From: Limiplasma sp036652695
Lineage (GTDB): Bacteria > Bacillota > Clostridia > Christensenellales > Aristaeellaceae
Assembly (NCBI GenBank): GCA_036652695.1
Contig: JAVVVJ010000002.1
Location: 1-64,000, forward strand
Length of the DNA stretch: 64,000 nucleotides
Reading direction: 5' to 3'
The first letter of the stretch is position 1. Each line of letters begins with the position of its first letter. The notes below the pieces were generated by a model that made no database searches, was not told the DNA's origin, and worked only from the letters and a program-made list of their open reading frames with translations. Of the stretch, positions 43,485 through 51,992 are shown one piece after another. A program made the translations under genes and the position numbers.

Positions 43485-44171
43485 TTAGGTGTTACGGGTG
43501 CGGATGCCCTGAATGTTCGCATATTCCGATAGCTTGTTTACGATATCCTTATAAGTGGTTTTGCCCTGCATATCCAGCGTATAGATGTTGGTATACAGGT
43601 TGTATTTTCCCTTGTTCTCCACGTGAAAGTCAATATCCAGCACATGCACGCCGATGCTTTGGAAATAATCGTTGATGAACGCGATTGTTTCCACGCGGTG
43701 GATAAATTTGATCTCCACATGCTTTACTGCATTTACGCGCACCAAACGCTGCAAAAGCGTTAGCGTGATAATGACGATCACACAGCCGGCGATGGCGATC
43801 ATGTAATAGCCCATGCCAACCGCAAGCCCAAGGCATGCGACGTTCCACAGTGAAGCGGCGGTTGTAAGCCCCGCAATTTTCTTTTGGCTGATGAAGATGG
43901 TGCCCGCGCCAAGAAAGCCGATGCCGCTAATGACCTGAGCGCTGATGCGGCCATAGCTGATGGCAATGCCGGTGTTGGCGTTATTCATATTGAGGGTAAT
44001 CGTATCGGCAATCATAAAGCTTTCCATAATGGCGATCGTCGCCGCACCAACGCAAACCAACACGTGCGTGCGCATACCAGCCGGGCGGTTTTTGCGCTCG
44101 CGCTCAATGCCGATGACACAGCCAATCACAACAGAAAGCAAAAGGCGAAGCCCCGTCTCCCACCACGTCAT
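43485..44171 (-). CDS. MgtC/SapB-family membrane protein
   Basis: The 228-residue protein has four or five membrane helices in the first 130 residues, with VVIGCVIGIERERKNRPAG and GIGFLGAGTIF, the MgtC signatures. A C-terminal cytoplasmic domain of about 80 residues resembles an ACT fold. MgtC proteins affect magnesium balance and ATP synthase in other bacteria. The gene lies 31 bases after lexA and 10 bases before psuK on the same strand, an unusual context. Confidence 0.9.
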   Translation of the reverse strand: MTWWETGLRLLLSVVIGCVIGIERERKNRPAGMRTHVLVCVGAATIAIMESFMIADTITLNMNNANTGIAISYGRISAQVISGIGFLGAGTIFISQKKIAGLTTAASLWNVACLGLAVGMGYYMIAIAGCVIVIITLTLLQRLVRVNAVKHVEIKFIHRVETIAFINDYFQSIGVHVLDIDFHVENKGKYNLYTNIYTLDMQGKTTYKDIVNKLSEYANIQGIRTRNT

Positions 44172-44202
44172 GTACTTTCCAACTCCTATGAAGCAAATTT
44201 TG

Positions 44203-44811
44203 TTAAAAAATGCGGTACAAGGATACCACCTTGCCCAAAATGGTAAGCTCGCGCGTTAGGATGGGTTTCATTGTCGGGTTTTCTGGCTGAAGCCGAAAGC
44301 CGCCGTTTTCACGGAAAAAGCGCTTTACCGTGGCGTCATCCTCAATCATTGCTACAACGATGTCCCCATTGTATGCGGTTGCCTGTTTGCGCACAACCAC
44401 GTAATCGCCGTCCATGATGCCTGCGCCGATCATGCTTTCACCGCACACCGAAAGGATATAATGCTCTCCCTCGCCAAGCATGGTCTGCGGCAGGGAAATG
44501 TAATCCTCAATGTTCTCCGTAGCCAAAATCGGCGTGCCTGCCGTTACCCGACCCACCACCGGAACCGCAATCATCTCCGTGCGGTACATCTGATGATCCA
44601 CCGGTACGGAAATCGCGCGGGGCTTCATGGAATCGCGGTAAAGAAGACCTTTTTTCTCCAGCCGAATCAAATGCCCATGCACGGTAGAAGTGCTTTTTAA
44701 CCCTGTGGCATCACATATTTCACGAACCGATGGGGGATAACCCTTTTGCAAGGTTGCTTTTTCGATATAAGCAAGGATCTTGGCTTGTGAATCGCCACGC
44801 GGGTTGCTCAT
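44203..44811 (-). CDS. lexA: SOS-response repressor LexA
   Basis: The 202-residue repressor has an N-terminal winged helix (about 1-70, PPSVREICDATGLKSTSTVH). The self-cleavage site is A91-G92 (GRVTAGTP), and the catalytic pair is S126 (CGESMIG) and K163 (DATVKRF). The ATG follows AAGGAAGTG. A near-consensus SOS box (44881-44893) and a SigA-type promoter (44843-44871) lie upstream, so the gene is probably autoregulated. No terminator separates it from the mgtC-like gene. Confidence 0.96.
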   Translation of the reverse strand: MSNPRGDSQAKILAYIEKATLQKGYPPSVREICDATGLKSTSTVHGHLIRLEKKGLLYRDSMKPRAISVPVDHQMYRTEMIAVPVVGRVTAGTPILATENIEDYISLPQTMLGEGEHYILSVCGESMIGAGIMDGDYVVVRKQATAYNGDIVVAMIEDDATVKRFFRENGGFRLQPENPTMKPILTRELTILGKVVSLYRIF

Positions 44812-44842
44812 GCACTGCTCACTTCCTTACAATACTGCTGAT

Positions 44843-44871
44843 AGCATACCATAAGATAACGGTGTTGGCAA
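44843..44871 (-). promoter_or_regulatory. SigA-type promoter of lexA
   Basis: On the minus strand the -35 is TTGCCA (44866-44871) and the -10 is TATGCT (44843-44848), with a 17-bp spacer, about 32 bases before the lexA start. Confidence 0.65.
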
Positions 44872-44880
44872 GTTTTTTTG

Positions 44881-44893
44881 CGAACGAACGTTT
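44881..44893. promoter_or_regulatory. LexA-binding SOS box
   Basis: CGAACGAACGTTT matches the Bacillota SOS box CGAAC-N4-GTTCG except at the end of the second half. It sits about 10 bases upstream of the lexA -35 element, so LexA bound here would control its own operon. Confidence 0.6.
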
Positions 44894-44941
44894 CTATATC
44901 CCCCAATTGTGCCCATGTGAAGCCCTTTCACAACGGCGAAC

Positions 44942-44982
44942 AAAAACAACCAAGCTGTTGCGTAAAAGCTCGGTTGTTTTTT
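44942..44982. terminator. Bidirectional terminator between the NrdD-like gene and lexA
   Basis: AAACAACCAAGCT and AGCTCGGTTGTTT pair with one mismatch around a loop of about 10 bases. T-rich arms provide a U-run on both strands. It lies just after the stop of the minus-strand NrdD-like gene, separating it from the lexA promoter. Confidence 0.75.
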
Positions 44983-45001
44983 GCTTTGCCATCAAGCGGC
45001 A

Positions 45002-45271
45002 TCAGGCAATGGAGTGCTTTACGCGATCCTGTTCCTCGGCGCGCTTGGCATTATTGAAGCGATCCAGCGTTCCAACGAGGTACCCCGTAATTCTTCGAAT
45101 GCGGTGAAAAGGCCGCTCGCCAAGGTCATACTCCAACTCCAGCTCATCGCCGCAGAGGTTGATATCAATATGGCGTGGCTCCACGCCGTATTTTTTGGTG
45201 GCGCGCTGCACATAGGCGTCGATTTCACACTGCTCCATCGTTCCATTTTTTACTGTAACCGTACAAGCCAT
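45002..45271 (-). CDS. Small protein resembling the C-terminal end of anaerobic ribonucleotide reductase
   Basis: The 89-residue protein ends in RRITGYLVGTLDRFNNAKRAEEQDRVKHS, given here as overlapping shorter runs: RRITGYLVGTLDRF and NNAKRAEEQDRVKHS. The same motif closes clostridial NrdD-type reductases. The first 50 residues form a strand-rich part without the glycyl-radical motif, so it is not a reductase by itself. I chose the ATG at complement 45271 because AAAGGATGG precedes it. No nrdD or nrdG is nearby. A regulatory or assembly role is possible but unproven. Confidence 0.65.
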   Translation of the reverse strand: MACTVTVKNGTMEQCEIDAYVQRATKKYGVEPRHIDINLCGDELELEYDLGERPFHRIRRITGYLVGTLDRFNNAKRAEEQDRVKHSIA

Positions 45272-45324
45272 GGTATACCATCCTTTCCACAACACGCATT
45301 ATTTACAACATCTTGTGTAAGTAG

Positions 45325-45352
45325 AGTATATCACTTTTTATGCCGACTGAAA
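45325..45352 (-). promoter_or_regulatory. Weak promoter candidate for the NrdD-like gene
   Basis: On the minus strand a good -10, TATACT (45325-45330), has a poor -35, TTTCAG (45347-45352), at a 16-bp distance. Confidence 0.35.
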
Positions 45353-45370
45353 CAGCAGCCGCCAAAATTT

Positions 45371-46807
45371 TTATAGCGCGTCACGGATGCTTTGCAAAAG
45401 CGCGATGCTATGCGCCTCGCTGTGGGCGTGGCGCGGAAGCAGCAGGTGCAAATAAAAATCGGCATACTGCTTGAGGAAGGCGGGTTCGTCTACCACGATT
45501 TCCTGATAGCTGTTGTCCAGATCATAGTGCGTGTCACTTTTGCAAAGCAGCACGCTTTGCTGCTCAATTCCCACAAACTGGTATTCGCGCATTTGCAGCC
45601 CATCCAGCAAAAAATGCAAATGGAAGCGCGGGTTGTTCCGCGCCGCAAGCAGCAGGGAATCCAAAATGGCAATGACGTCCTCCCGCGCAAAGGGTCGCAG
45701 GCCAAAAAAATGATCGCTCATAACGCCGCTGTGGGCAAAGCGCTCGGTCGCCGCTAGGCTTAGCATGAGGTAAGTGGGCTTTGTCTTTTGAAACAGGTTA
45801 TGATAGCGGCTTTGAAGAATGGCAATCAGGCTTTCTACGCTGTGCGGGTTCATGATTTCGCCGGATAAAACGGTGGTATCAAAGGCGCGAACCACAATTT
45901 CAGGTGGAATCATTTCAAAGCAGGGATCAAGCCGAATTTGATAAATGCTCCGGTTTCGCTCGCGCTGGTAGCAGGAAAACAAAAAATCACGATAGCTGTG
46001 CATGGAGGCTCCGCTTTTGGTGGCATACAGCGGCCTTGGCGGGGGCTGTATGCCGGCGATCATCCGCTGCGTGTTGCTGTAGGAGGATACTCGCTGCATG
46101 TTGTACAGGATGCGAACGGTGCGGTCGCTGTGAAAAAGCAGCAGCGTTTCCGTTGCTCCCACGCCTATACCCACCTTTAGCAGCATCGCGTAAGGCATAA
46201 AAAAGAGCGCATCGGTTGCGTTGTCACGGTCGGTAGTCGTATACAGGCGATAGCGATGATCCATCAGCAGCGGTGAAACCGTTTGAATCAGAAGCGCGTA
46301 ATTGCGAGAATCCTCATTGACGCTAATGTAGTGGTTCATCTCGATAATGCGGTCGCTTTCGTCAAAGAGCGGCTTGAGCGCGGCGAAGATGTCTCTCTCA
46401 CAGCAGTTGAAGCAGAGAATTTGCAACGGCTCTCGCTTGGAAAAGCGGGAGAAATATTCCTGTAGCGTGCAGCCTGCCTCGGGCAGATGGTAAGGCAAAG
46501 CCTCCACAGGCGTATCAAAAATTAGGTTGTAGATGCTTTTTTGCGCCTTATAGCTTTCTTTGCCCAAGCGGCTGACGATGATGGCTGTTTCCAGCTGCTC
46601 AATCTCCGCTGGAGAAAAAAGCTCCGGGTGCATGCGCGCGTTTACGACGAAATCCGTACGCCGCTTTTCGCTGGTTTCATCCCGCAGCAGTCGTGAAACT
46701 GTGTTGGTATTGGGCAGCGCCAGCGCGGCGGCAAGCGCGGCAATTGTGAGGGCATGCTTCTCCATCAGCTCCGAGAGAAGCTCGCCAAAAGTGCGTAAGA
46801 GTCTCAT
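45371..46807 (-). CDS. Putative transcriptional regulator of unknown family, divergent from the purine operon
   Basis: The 478-residue protein has about 60 N-terminal residues shaped like a DNA-binding helix-turn-helix (FGELLSELMEKHALTIAALA, then ALPNTNTVSRLLRDETSE). The remaining 400 residues are mixed alpha/beta and match no family I recognise. There is no signal peptide or membrane helix. The ATG at complement 46807 lies directly after GGAGG and 8 bases from AAAGGA. Its promoter is back to back with that of guaD, the usual layout of a regulator and its target operon, so it probably senses a purine or molybdate-related signal. That role is inferred from position only. Confidence 0.6.
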   Translation of the reverse strand: MRLLRTFGELLSELMEKHALTIAALAAALALPNTNTVSRLLRDETSEKRRTDFVVNARMHPELFSPAEIEQLETAIIVSRLGKESYKAQKSIYNLIFDTPVEALPYHLPEAGCTLQEYFSRFSKREPLQILCFNCCERDIFAALKPLFDESDRIIEMNHYISVNEDSRNYALLIQTVSPLLMDHRYRLYTTTDRDNATDALFFMPYAMLLKVGIGVGATETLLLFHSDRTVRILYNMQRVSSYSNTQRMIAGIQPPPRPLYATKSGASMHSYRDFLFSCYQRERNRSIYQIRLDPCFEMIPPEIVVRAFDTTVLSGEIMNPHSVESLIAILQSRYHNLFQKTKPTYLMLSLAATERFAHSGVMSDHFFGLRPFAREDVIAILDSLLLAARNNPRFHLHFLLDGLQMREYQFVGIEQQSVLLCKSDTHYDLDNSYQEIVVDEPAFLKQYADFYLHLLLPRHAHSEAHSIALLQSIRDAL

Positions 46808-46841
46808 CCTCCGCATCCTTTCGTATCCATTCGATGCTTTT

Positions 46842-46870
46842 ATTATATAGGAACATCCAATCAGGCGCAA
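46842..46870 (-). promoter_or_regulatory. Promoter of the divergent regulator gene
   Basis: On the minus strand the -10 is a perfect TATAAT (46842-46847) and the -35 is TTGCGC (46865-46870), with a 17-bp spacer. The start codon lies about 35 bases downstream. Confidence 0.6.
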
Positions 46871-46900
46871 GCGACTTTTTTGTTCGTCCATACGCATTAT

Positions 46901-46929
46901 TTGACATAACGCCCCCAAAGCATTATACT
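46901..46929 (+). promoter_or_regulatory. Strong SigA-type promoter of the guaD-xdh-mod operon
   Basis: The -35 is a perfect TTGACA (46901-46906) and the -10 is TATACT (46924-46929), with a 17-bp spacer. The guaD start is about 50 bases downstream. It is about 30 bp from the divergent regulator promoter, so one bound protein could affect both. Confidence 0.75.
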
Positions 46930-46978
46930 ATCTATTAGATACTTACTTGGACACCTATAAAAAAGAAGGAGTGTGGTT

Positions 46979-48250
46979 ATGAAACCATCTTTTGTGCTAA
47001 AGGGTGATCTCGCCTTTACCCCTTCAAAAGAGGCTTTTTCTACGTTTTCGCAAGGCTTTCTCGTATGCGAAAACGGCAGAATCTCCGGCGTGTTTCCGGT
47101 GCTGCCAGCGTGCTATGACGCCTTGCCTTGTTTGGATTTTTCAAATTGCCTTATCGTGCCGGGGCTGAGCGATACGCATTTGCACGCGCCGCAATACGCT
47201 TACCGCGGCTTAGGCATGGATCTGGAGCTGTTGGAATGGCTGAATTCGCATGCCTTTCCGGAGGAGGCACGCTATCAAGACATGCGCTACGCCCAAGCCG
47301 CCTACAGCCAGTTTGCGGATGCGCTTACGCATAGCGCCACCACGCGCGCTTGTGTTTTTGCCACGGTGCATGTGCCCGCTACGCTTTGTCTGATGGAGGC
47401 GCTTGAAAAAAGAGGCTTTCATGGCTACGTTGGCAAGGTCAACATGGATCGCAATTCGCCGGATGACCTTTGTGAAACAAATGCGCAAGCCGCTCTTGCG
47501 GCTACGGAAGAATGGCTTGCGCGGACGGCGGCCTTTGCGCATGTAAAACCGGTGCTCACGCCGCGCTTTGCGCCTTCGTGCTCGGATCAGCTGCTGCGCG
47601 GCCTTGGCGCTATGCATCAAAAAAGTGGCTTGCCCGTGCAGAGCCACCTTTCAGAAAACCCAAGCGAGGTACAGTGGGTGCGGGAGCTGTGCCCGCAAGC
47701 AAGCTGCTACGGCGATGTTTACGCTCGCTTTGGGCTGCTGGATGGAGACGCCCAAACCGTGATGGCGCACTGCGTCTATCCCACGGAGACGGAAATTGCA
47801 CTGCTACGCGAGCACAAGGTGCTGGTTTCGCATTGCCCGGCCTCCAACATGAACCTGTCCTCTGGCATCGCGCCCATCCGTCGTTATTTGCAGGAGGGCG
47901 TGCGCGTATCCTTAGGTACGGATATTGCGGGTGGATATGACCTTTCCATCTTCCGTGCCATGGCGGACGCCGTGCAGGTATCCAAGCTCTTGTTCCGTTA
48001 TGGCGAAGAGCATCCGCGTCCGCTCACGTTAAGCGAGGCCTTTTATCTGGGCACCAAGGGAGGCGGCTCGCTGTTTGGCAAGGTAGGTAGCTTTGAGCCG
48101 GGCTATGCGTGTGATGCGGTTGTGCTGGACGACAGCGCCCTCGTATCCCCGTGCCCGCTAAGCGTAGAGCAGCGTGTGGAGCGCGCCGTATATTTGGACA
48201 GAGACGTTCAAATCAAGCATAAATATATTGACGGGTTGCAGGTATTGTAA
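46979..48250 (+). CDS. guaD: Guanine deaminase
   Basis: The 423-residue amidohydrolase converts guanine to xanthine. The zinc site HLHAPQYAYRG is diagnostic of guanine deaminase. QSHLSENPSEVQWV, MAHCVYPTE and LGTDIAGGYDLSIF supply the other metal and base-binding residues. The ATG at 46979 has AAGGAG 8 bases upstream. It is the first gene of the operon, and its product xanthine is the expected substrate of the hydroxylase encoded next. Confidence 0.94.
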   Translation: MKPSFVLKGDLAFTPSKEAFSTFSQGFLVCENGRISGVFPVLPACYDALPCLDFSNCLIVPGLSDTHLHAPQYAYRGLGMDLELLEWLNSHAFPEEARYQDMRYAQAAYSQFADALTHSATTRACVFATVHVPATLCLMEALEKRGFHGYVGKVNMDRNSPDDLCETNAQAALAATEEWLARTAAFAHVKPVLTPRFAPSCSDQLLRGLGAMHQKSGLPVQSHLSENPSEVQWVRELCPQASCYGDVYARFGLLDGDAQTVMAHCVYPTETEIALLREHKVLVSHCPASNMNLSSGIAPIRRYLQEGVRVSLGTDIAGGYDLSIFRAMADAVQVSKLLFRYGEEHPRPLTLSEAFYLGTKGGGSLFGKVGSFEPGYACDAVVLDDSALVSPCPLSVEQRVERAVYLDRDVQIKHKYIDGLQVL

Positions 48251-48273
48251 CCACAGTAAGGAGGGAATTCCGC

Positions 48274-50586
48274 GTGAGTGTAGGCAAGAGCATCCCCCGC
48301 GTGGACGCGTATCAGAAGGTGACGGGGCAGGCAAAATACACGGCTGATTTGGCTCCGGCCAACGCCTTGTACGCAAAGATTGTCCACGCCACCATCACCC
48401 ATGGCCTCGTTACGCAAATTGACGGCGGCGAGGCAGCAAAGGTGGAGGGCTTTGTGAAGCTCATCACTTGTTTTGACGTGCCGGATACCCGCTTTCCAAC
48501 GGCGGGGCATCCGTGGTCGGTAGAGCCGGCACATCAGGATATCTGCGACCGCCCGCTGCTCACCCAGCATGTGCGGCTCTATGGCGATTATGTCGCCGTG
48601 GTGCTGGCAGAAACCGCGCTTGCGGCCACTAAGGCAGCGCGGCTTGTGAAGGTGGAATACGAGCCGTATGAACCACTTCTCACACCCAAGGCGGCCATGG
48701 CGGATACCACGCACCCCTTGCATGCGGAGAGACCCAATAATGTCATTGCACACAGCCATTTTACCGTGGGCACGGGCACCTATGACGAGGCAAAGGCCGC
48801 GGAGCCGGATTGCTTTGAGCTGATCAAAACCTTTACAACACCCATTGTGCAGCACTGCCACCTTGAGCTTGCGCAGTCCTACGCCTATATGGAAAACGAT
48901 CGAATCGTTGTGGTTAGCTCCACGCAGATCCCGCATATCGTCCGCCGCATCGTAAGTCAGGCGCTCGCGAGGCCCATGGGCGAAATCCGCATCATCAAGC
49001 CCTATATCGGCGGCGGCTTTGGCAATAAGCAGGACGCGCTTACCGAACCGCTGGCGGCGTACCTGACCACGCAGGTGAACGGGCGCTGCGTGCGGCTGGA
49101 GTTCACGCGTGAGGAAACCTTCTATGCCACCCGTGTGCGCCACGCCATTTCCTTTGATGTGAAGGCGCTTGTGCGCAGGGACGGTACGCTGGTGGCACGC
49201 AAGCTGGAGGCATACTCCTCTCAGGGCGGCTATGCCTCGCATGGGCATTCCATCGTGGCAAACTCCGCGGCGGCGTTTAAGCAGCTCTACCGCGATGAGC
49301 GCATCCTCGAATCGGATGCATACACCGTTTATACCACCATGCCAACCGCGGGCGCGATGCGCGGATACGGCATTCCTCAGAGCGACTTTGTGACCGAGGC
49401 GATGAGCGATGATATTGCCCTCGCCTTGCGCATGGACCCCATCGCATACCGCCTGCAAAATTGCATCAAAGAGGGCTACAAAGACCCGCATACAGGCATC
49501 ACTTTCCACAGCTATGGGCTGGAGGAGTGCATCCGGCGTGGGCGCGAAGCCTTCCATTGGGATGAAAAGCGTCGCGAATACAGCGATCAGACGGGCGATA
49601 TCCGTCGCGGCATTGGCATGGCGATCTTTGTTTACAAAACGGGCGTATATCCGATCTCGCTGGAAACGGCAAGCGCGCGCCTTACGCTCAATCAAGATGG
49701 TTCTGTGGTGCTTGTGATGGGCGCTACCGAAATTGGTCAGGGCGCGGACACGGTCTTTGTGCAGATGGCGGCGGAAACCTTGGGCATCAGCGACAACCGC
49801 GTTCATATTCTCTCCGTGCAGGATACGGATGTTTCGCCCTACGATAGCGGCGCATACGCCTCCCGCCAGACCTACGTAAGCGGCATGGCGGTACGCAAGG
49901 CTGCGGAGCTGCTCAAAAGCCGCATTCTGGATTACGCCGCCGAGGTGCTGGGCTGCGAGGCAGCGGCGCTTGACCTGTGCAACGATGAAATTACCCGCAA
50001 GGAAAACGGCGAATGCCTGCGCACGCTTACCGACCTCGCCATGGAGGCGCAGTATAGCTTGAAGCATTCTGTGCATCTAAGCGCCGATTTTACCTATCAC
50101 TGCAAGGAAAACACCATCGCCTCTGGCGCGTGCTTTGCCGAGGTGGAGGTGGATATTCCCATGTGCAAGGTCAAAATCCTGCGCATCCTGAATGTACACG
50201 ACAGCGGCAAGCTCATCAACCCCCAGCTGGCTACGGCGCAGGTACATGGCGGCATGAGCATGGGCATTGGCTATGGGCTTTACGAGGAAATGCTGTTTGA
50301 TCGAACCGGCAAGCCCCTCAACGATAATTTGCTGGATTATAAACTTCCCACCTCTATGGATACCCCGGATCTGGAAACCGATTTTGTGGAGCTTGATGAT
50401 CCCACCGGCCCCTACGGCAACAAAGCGTTGGGCGAGCCGCCCGCCATACCGCCCGCACCCGCAATCCGCAATGCCGTGCTCAACGCAACGGGCGTGGCGG
50501 TGGATTCGCTACCGCTATCGCCGCAAAAGCTCTATGAACATTTTGTAAAAGCAGGCTTGATCAAGGAGGTGCATGCGGATGTTTGA
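48274..50586 (+). CDS. xdhA: Xanthine-dehydrogenase-type molybdenum hydroxylase, large (Mo-binding) subunit
   Basis: The 770-residue subunit binds molybdenum cofactor and hydroxylates a purine or related heterocycle. Family marks are YIGGGFGNKQD, AGAMRGYGIPQ, ATEIGQGADTVF and the active-site glutamate E721 in NKALGEPP. The size matches E. coli XdhA. The start is a GTG preceded by AAGGAGGG. The yqeB, yqeC and XdhC-type genes downstream indicate a selenium-dependent enzyme. No in-frame TGA or selenocysteine is needed, because selenium in this class is a labile cofactor. Confidence 0.94.
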   Translation: MSVGKSIPRVDAYQKVTGQAKYTADLAPANALYAKIVHATITHGLVTQIDGGEAAKVEGFVKLITCFDVPDTRFPTAGHPWSVEPAHQDICDRPLLTQHVRLYGDYVAVVLAETALAATKAARLVKVEYEPYEPLLTPKAAMADTTHPLHAERPNNVIAHSHFTVGTGTYDEAKAAEPDCFELIKTFTTPIVQHCHLELAQSYAYMENDRIVVVSSTQIPHIVRRIVSQALARPMGEIRIIKPYIGGGFGNKQDALTEPLAAYLTTQVNGRCVRLEFTREETFYATRVRHAISFDVKALVRRDGTLVARKLEAYSSQGGYASHGHSIVANSAAAFKQLYRDERILESDAYTVYTTMPTAGAMRGYGIPQSDFVTEAMSDDIALALRMDPIAYRLQNCIKEGYKDPHTGITFHSYGLEECIRRGREAFHWDEKRREYSDQTGDIRRGIGMAIFVYKTGVYPISLETASARLTLNQDGSVVLVMGATEIGQGADTVFVQMAAETLGISDNRVHILSVQDTDVSPYDSGAYASRQTYVSGMAVRKAAELLKSRILDYAAEVLGCEAAALDLCNDEITRKENGECLRTLTDLAMEAQYSLKHSVHLSADFTYHCKENTIASGACFAEVEVDIPMCKVKILRILNVHDSGKLINPQLATAQVHGGMSMGIGYGLYEEMLFDRTGKPLNDNLLDYKLPTSMDTPDLETDFVELDDPTGPYGNKALGEPPAIPPAPAIRNAVLNATGVAVDSLPLSPQKLYEHFVKAGLIKEVHADV

Positions 50587-51466
50587 CGTGCAGGCGGTTT
50601 ATCAGGCAAAGGATGTAAACGACGCCATTCGCGCGCTTGACGCGCAGGAGGGCGCAATGCTCATTTCCGGCGGTACGGACGTGCTGGTGCAAAACCGGGA
50701 TGGCAAATTTGCGGGACTTCCGCTGGTCAGCATTCATGGCCTCAAGGAGATTACGGGCATCCGCATGGAAGTGGACGGCACGCTTGTGATTGGTGCGGCC
50801 ACTTGCTTTACCGATATCGCGGATAGCGCGCTCATCAAGCAGCACCTGCCCATGCTTGGGCTGGCGGTGGATCAGGTGGGAAGCCCACAGATCCGCAATG
50901 TGGGTACGGTTGGCGGCAATCTCTGCAACGGCGTAACCAGCGCGGACAGTGCGCCTTCATTGCTTGCGCTGGACGCGGTGCTTGCGCTTCGCGGAGCAGC
51001 AGGCGAGCGGCTGGTTCCGCTTGGCGCCTTCTATACGGGCGCGGGCAGAACCGTTCGCGCGCGCAACGAGGTGCTTTGCGAAATCCGCATTGCCAAGGAG
51101 AGCTACGAGCGCGTCTTTGGCTGTTACATCAAATATGGCAAGCGAAACGCGATGGAGATTTCCACCTTGGGCTGCGCCATTGCACTGCGGCTGAACGAGC
51201 CGCGCACGGCGATTGAGCGCATTCGCGTAGCCTTTGGCGTTGCCGCGCCCACGCCCATACGCTGCGAGGCGGCGGAAGCGGCGGCGCTTGGTCAGCCTGC
51301 GAGCATACGCACCATTGAAACCGTCGCGCGGCTGGCAGAGCAGGGCATCAGCCCCCGCACAAGCTGGCGCGCCTCCAAGGAATTTCGTCTTCATTTGGCG
51401 CACGAAATGGCAATGCGCGCCATGGCGGACGCAATCAAGCAAGCAGGAGGGAAGGCCGATGTTTAA
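50579..51466 (+). CDS. xdhB: Molybdenum hydroxylase FAD-binding subunit
   Basis: The 295-residue FAD subunit (CoxM/XdhB family) has LISGGTDVLVQNRDG and VGSPQIRNVGTVGGNLCNG as the FAD-binding stretches. I chose the second ATG (50579), which gives MFDVQAVYQAKD as in XdhB and lies 8 bases from AAGGAGGT. The gene begins inside the end of xdhA and ends 8 bases into the next gene, so the three subunits are made together. Confidence 0.95.
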   Translation: MFDVQAVYQAKDVNDAIRALDAQEGAMLISGGTDVLVQNRDGKFAGLPLVSIHGLKEITGIRMEVDGTLVIGAATCFTDIADSALIKQHLPMLGLAVDQVGSPQIRNVGTVGGNLCNGVTSADSAPSLLALDAVLALRGAAGERLVPLGAFYTGAGRTVRARNEVLCEIRIAKESYERVFGCYIKYGKRNAMEISTLGCAIALRLNEPRTAIERIRVAFGVAAPTPIRCEAAEAAALGQPASIRTIETVARLAEQGISPRTSWRASKEFRLHLAHEMAMRAMADAIKQAGGKADV

Positions 51467-51947
51467 CACGCTTCATATGACGGTCAACGGCAAGGCGGTT
51501 ACTTTGCCCATCGAGGATGGGGAGGCTCTGTTGGATACGCTGCGCGAGCGGCTGGGTCTTACCAGCGTGAAGCGCGGCTGTGAGGTGGGCGAATGCGGCG
51601 CGTGTACCGTGCTCATCGATGGTAAAGCGGTGGACAGCTGCATCTATCTGAGCAGCTGGGCGCAAGGCAAGCATGTGCTCACCGTGGAAGGCTTGCGAAG
51701 CGAGAGCGGAGAGCTCAATCCCATCCAGCAGGCCTTTATCGACGAGGCGGCGGTGCAATGCGGCTTTTGTACGCCGGGCATCATTTTAACGGCGGTGGAG
51801 ATTGTCGCAAGCGGCAAAAAGTATACGCGGGATGAGCTTCGCAAGCTGATTTCGGGGCATCTATGCCGCTGCACGGGGTATGAGAATATCTTAAACGCTG
51901 TGGAGCGTGTGGTGAACGCGAACGCAAACGACCATGAAACGGTGTAA
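51459..51947 (+). CDS. xdhC: Molybdenum hydroxylase iron-sulfur subunit
   Basis: The 162-residue subunit has two [2Fe-2S] clusters. The plant-ferredoxin-type cluster motif is CEVGECGACTV with a later Cys, and the second is CGFCTPGIIL followed by HLCRCTGYENIL. These pass electrons from the molybdenum site to the FAD subunit. The start ATG lies in the overlap with xdhB. The symbol follows E. coli usage for the iron-sulfur subunit, not the XdhC accessory protein encoded at 59592-60629. Confidence 0.96.
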   Translation: MFNTLHMTVNGKAVTLPIEDGEALLDTLRERLGLTSVKRGCEVGECGACTVLIDGKAVDSCIYLSSWAQGKHVLTVEGLRSESGELNPIQQAFIDEAAVQCGFCTPGIILTAVEIVASGKKYTRDELRKLISGHLCRCTGYENILNAVERVVNANANDHETV

Positions 51948-51992
51948 TTGCGCGGGCGAGCATCAAGGCGCGAAGGGGGCTTTTGAAGTCAA

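Noticed and set aside
48208..50076. 622-codon minus-strand open frame antisense to xdhA
   Set aside because: It is a by-product of GC-rich codon use in xdhA: no ribosome binding site, His/Arg/Ala-rich composition and no domain signal, while xdhA is certain.
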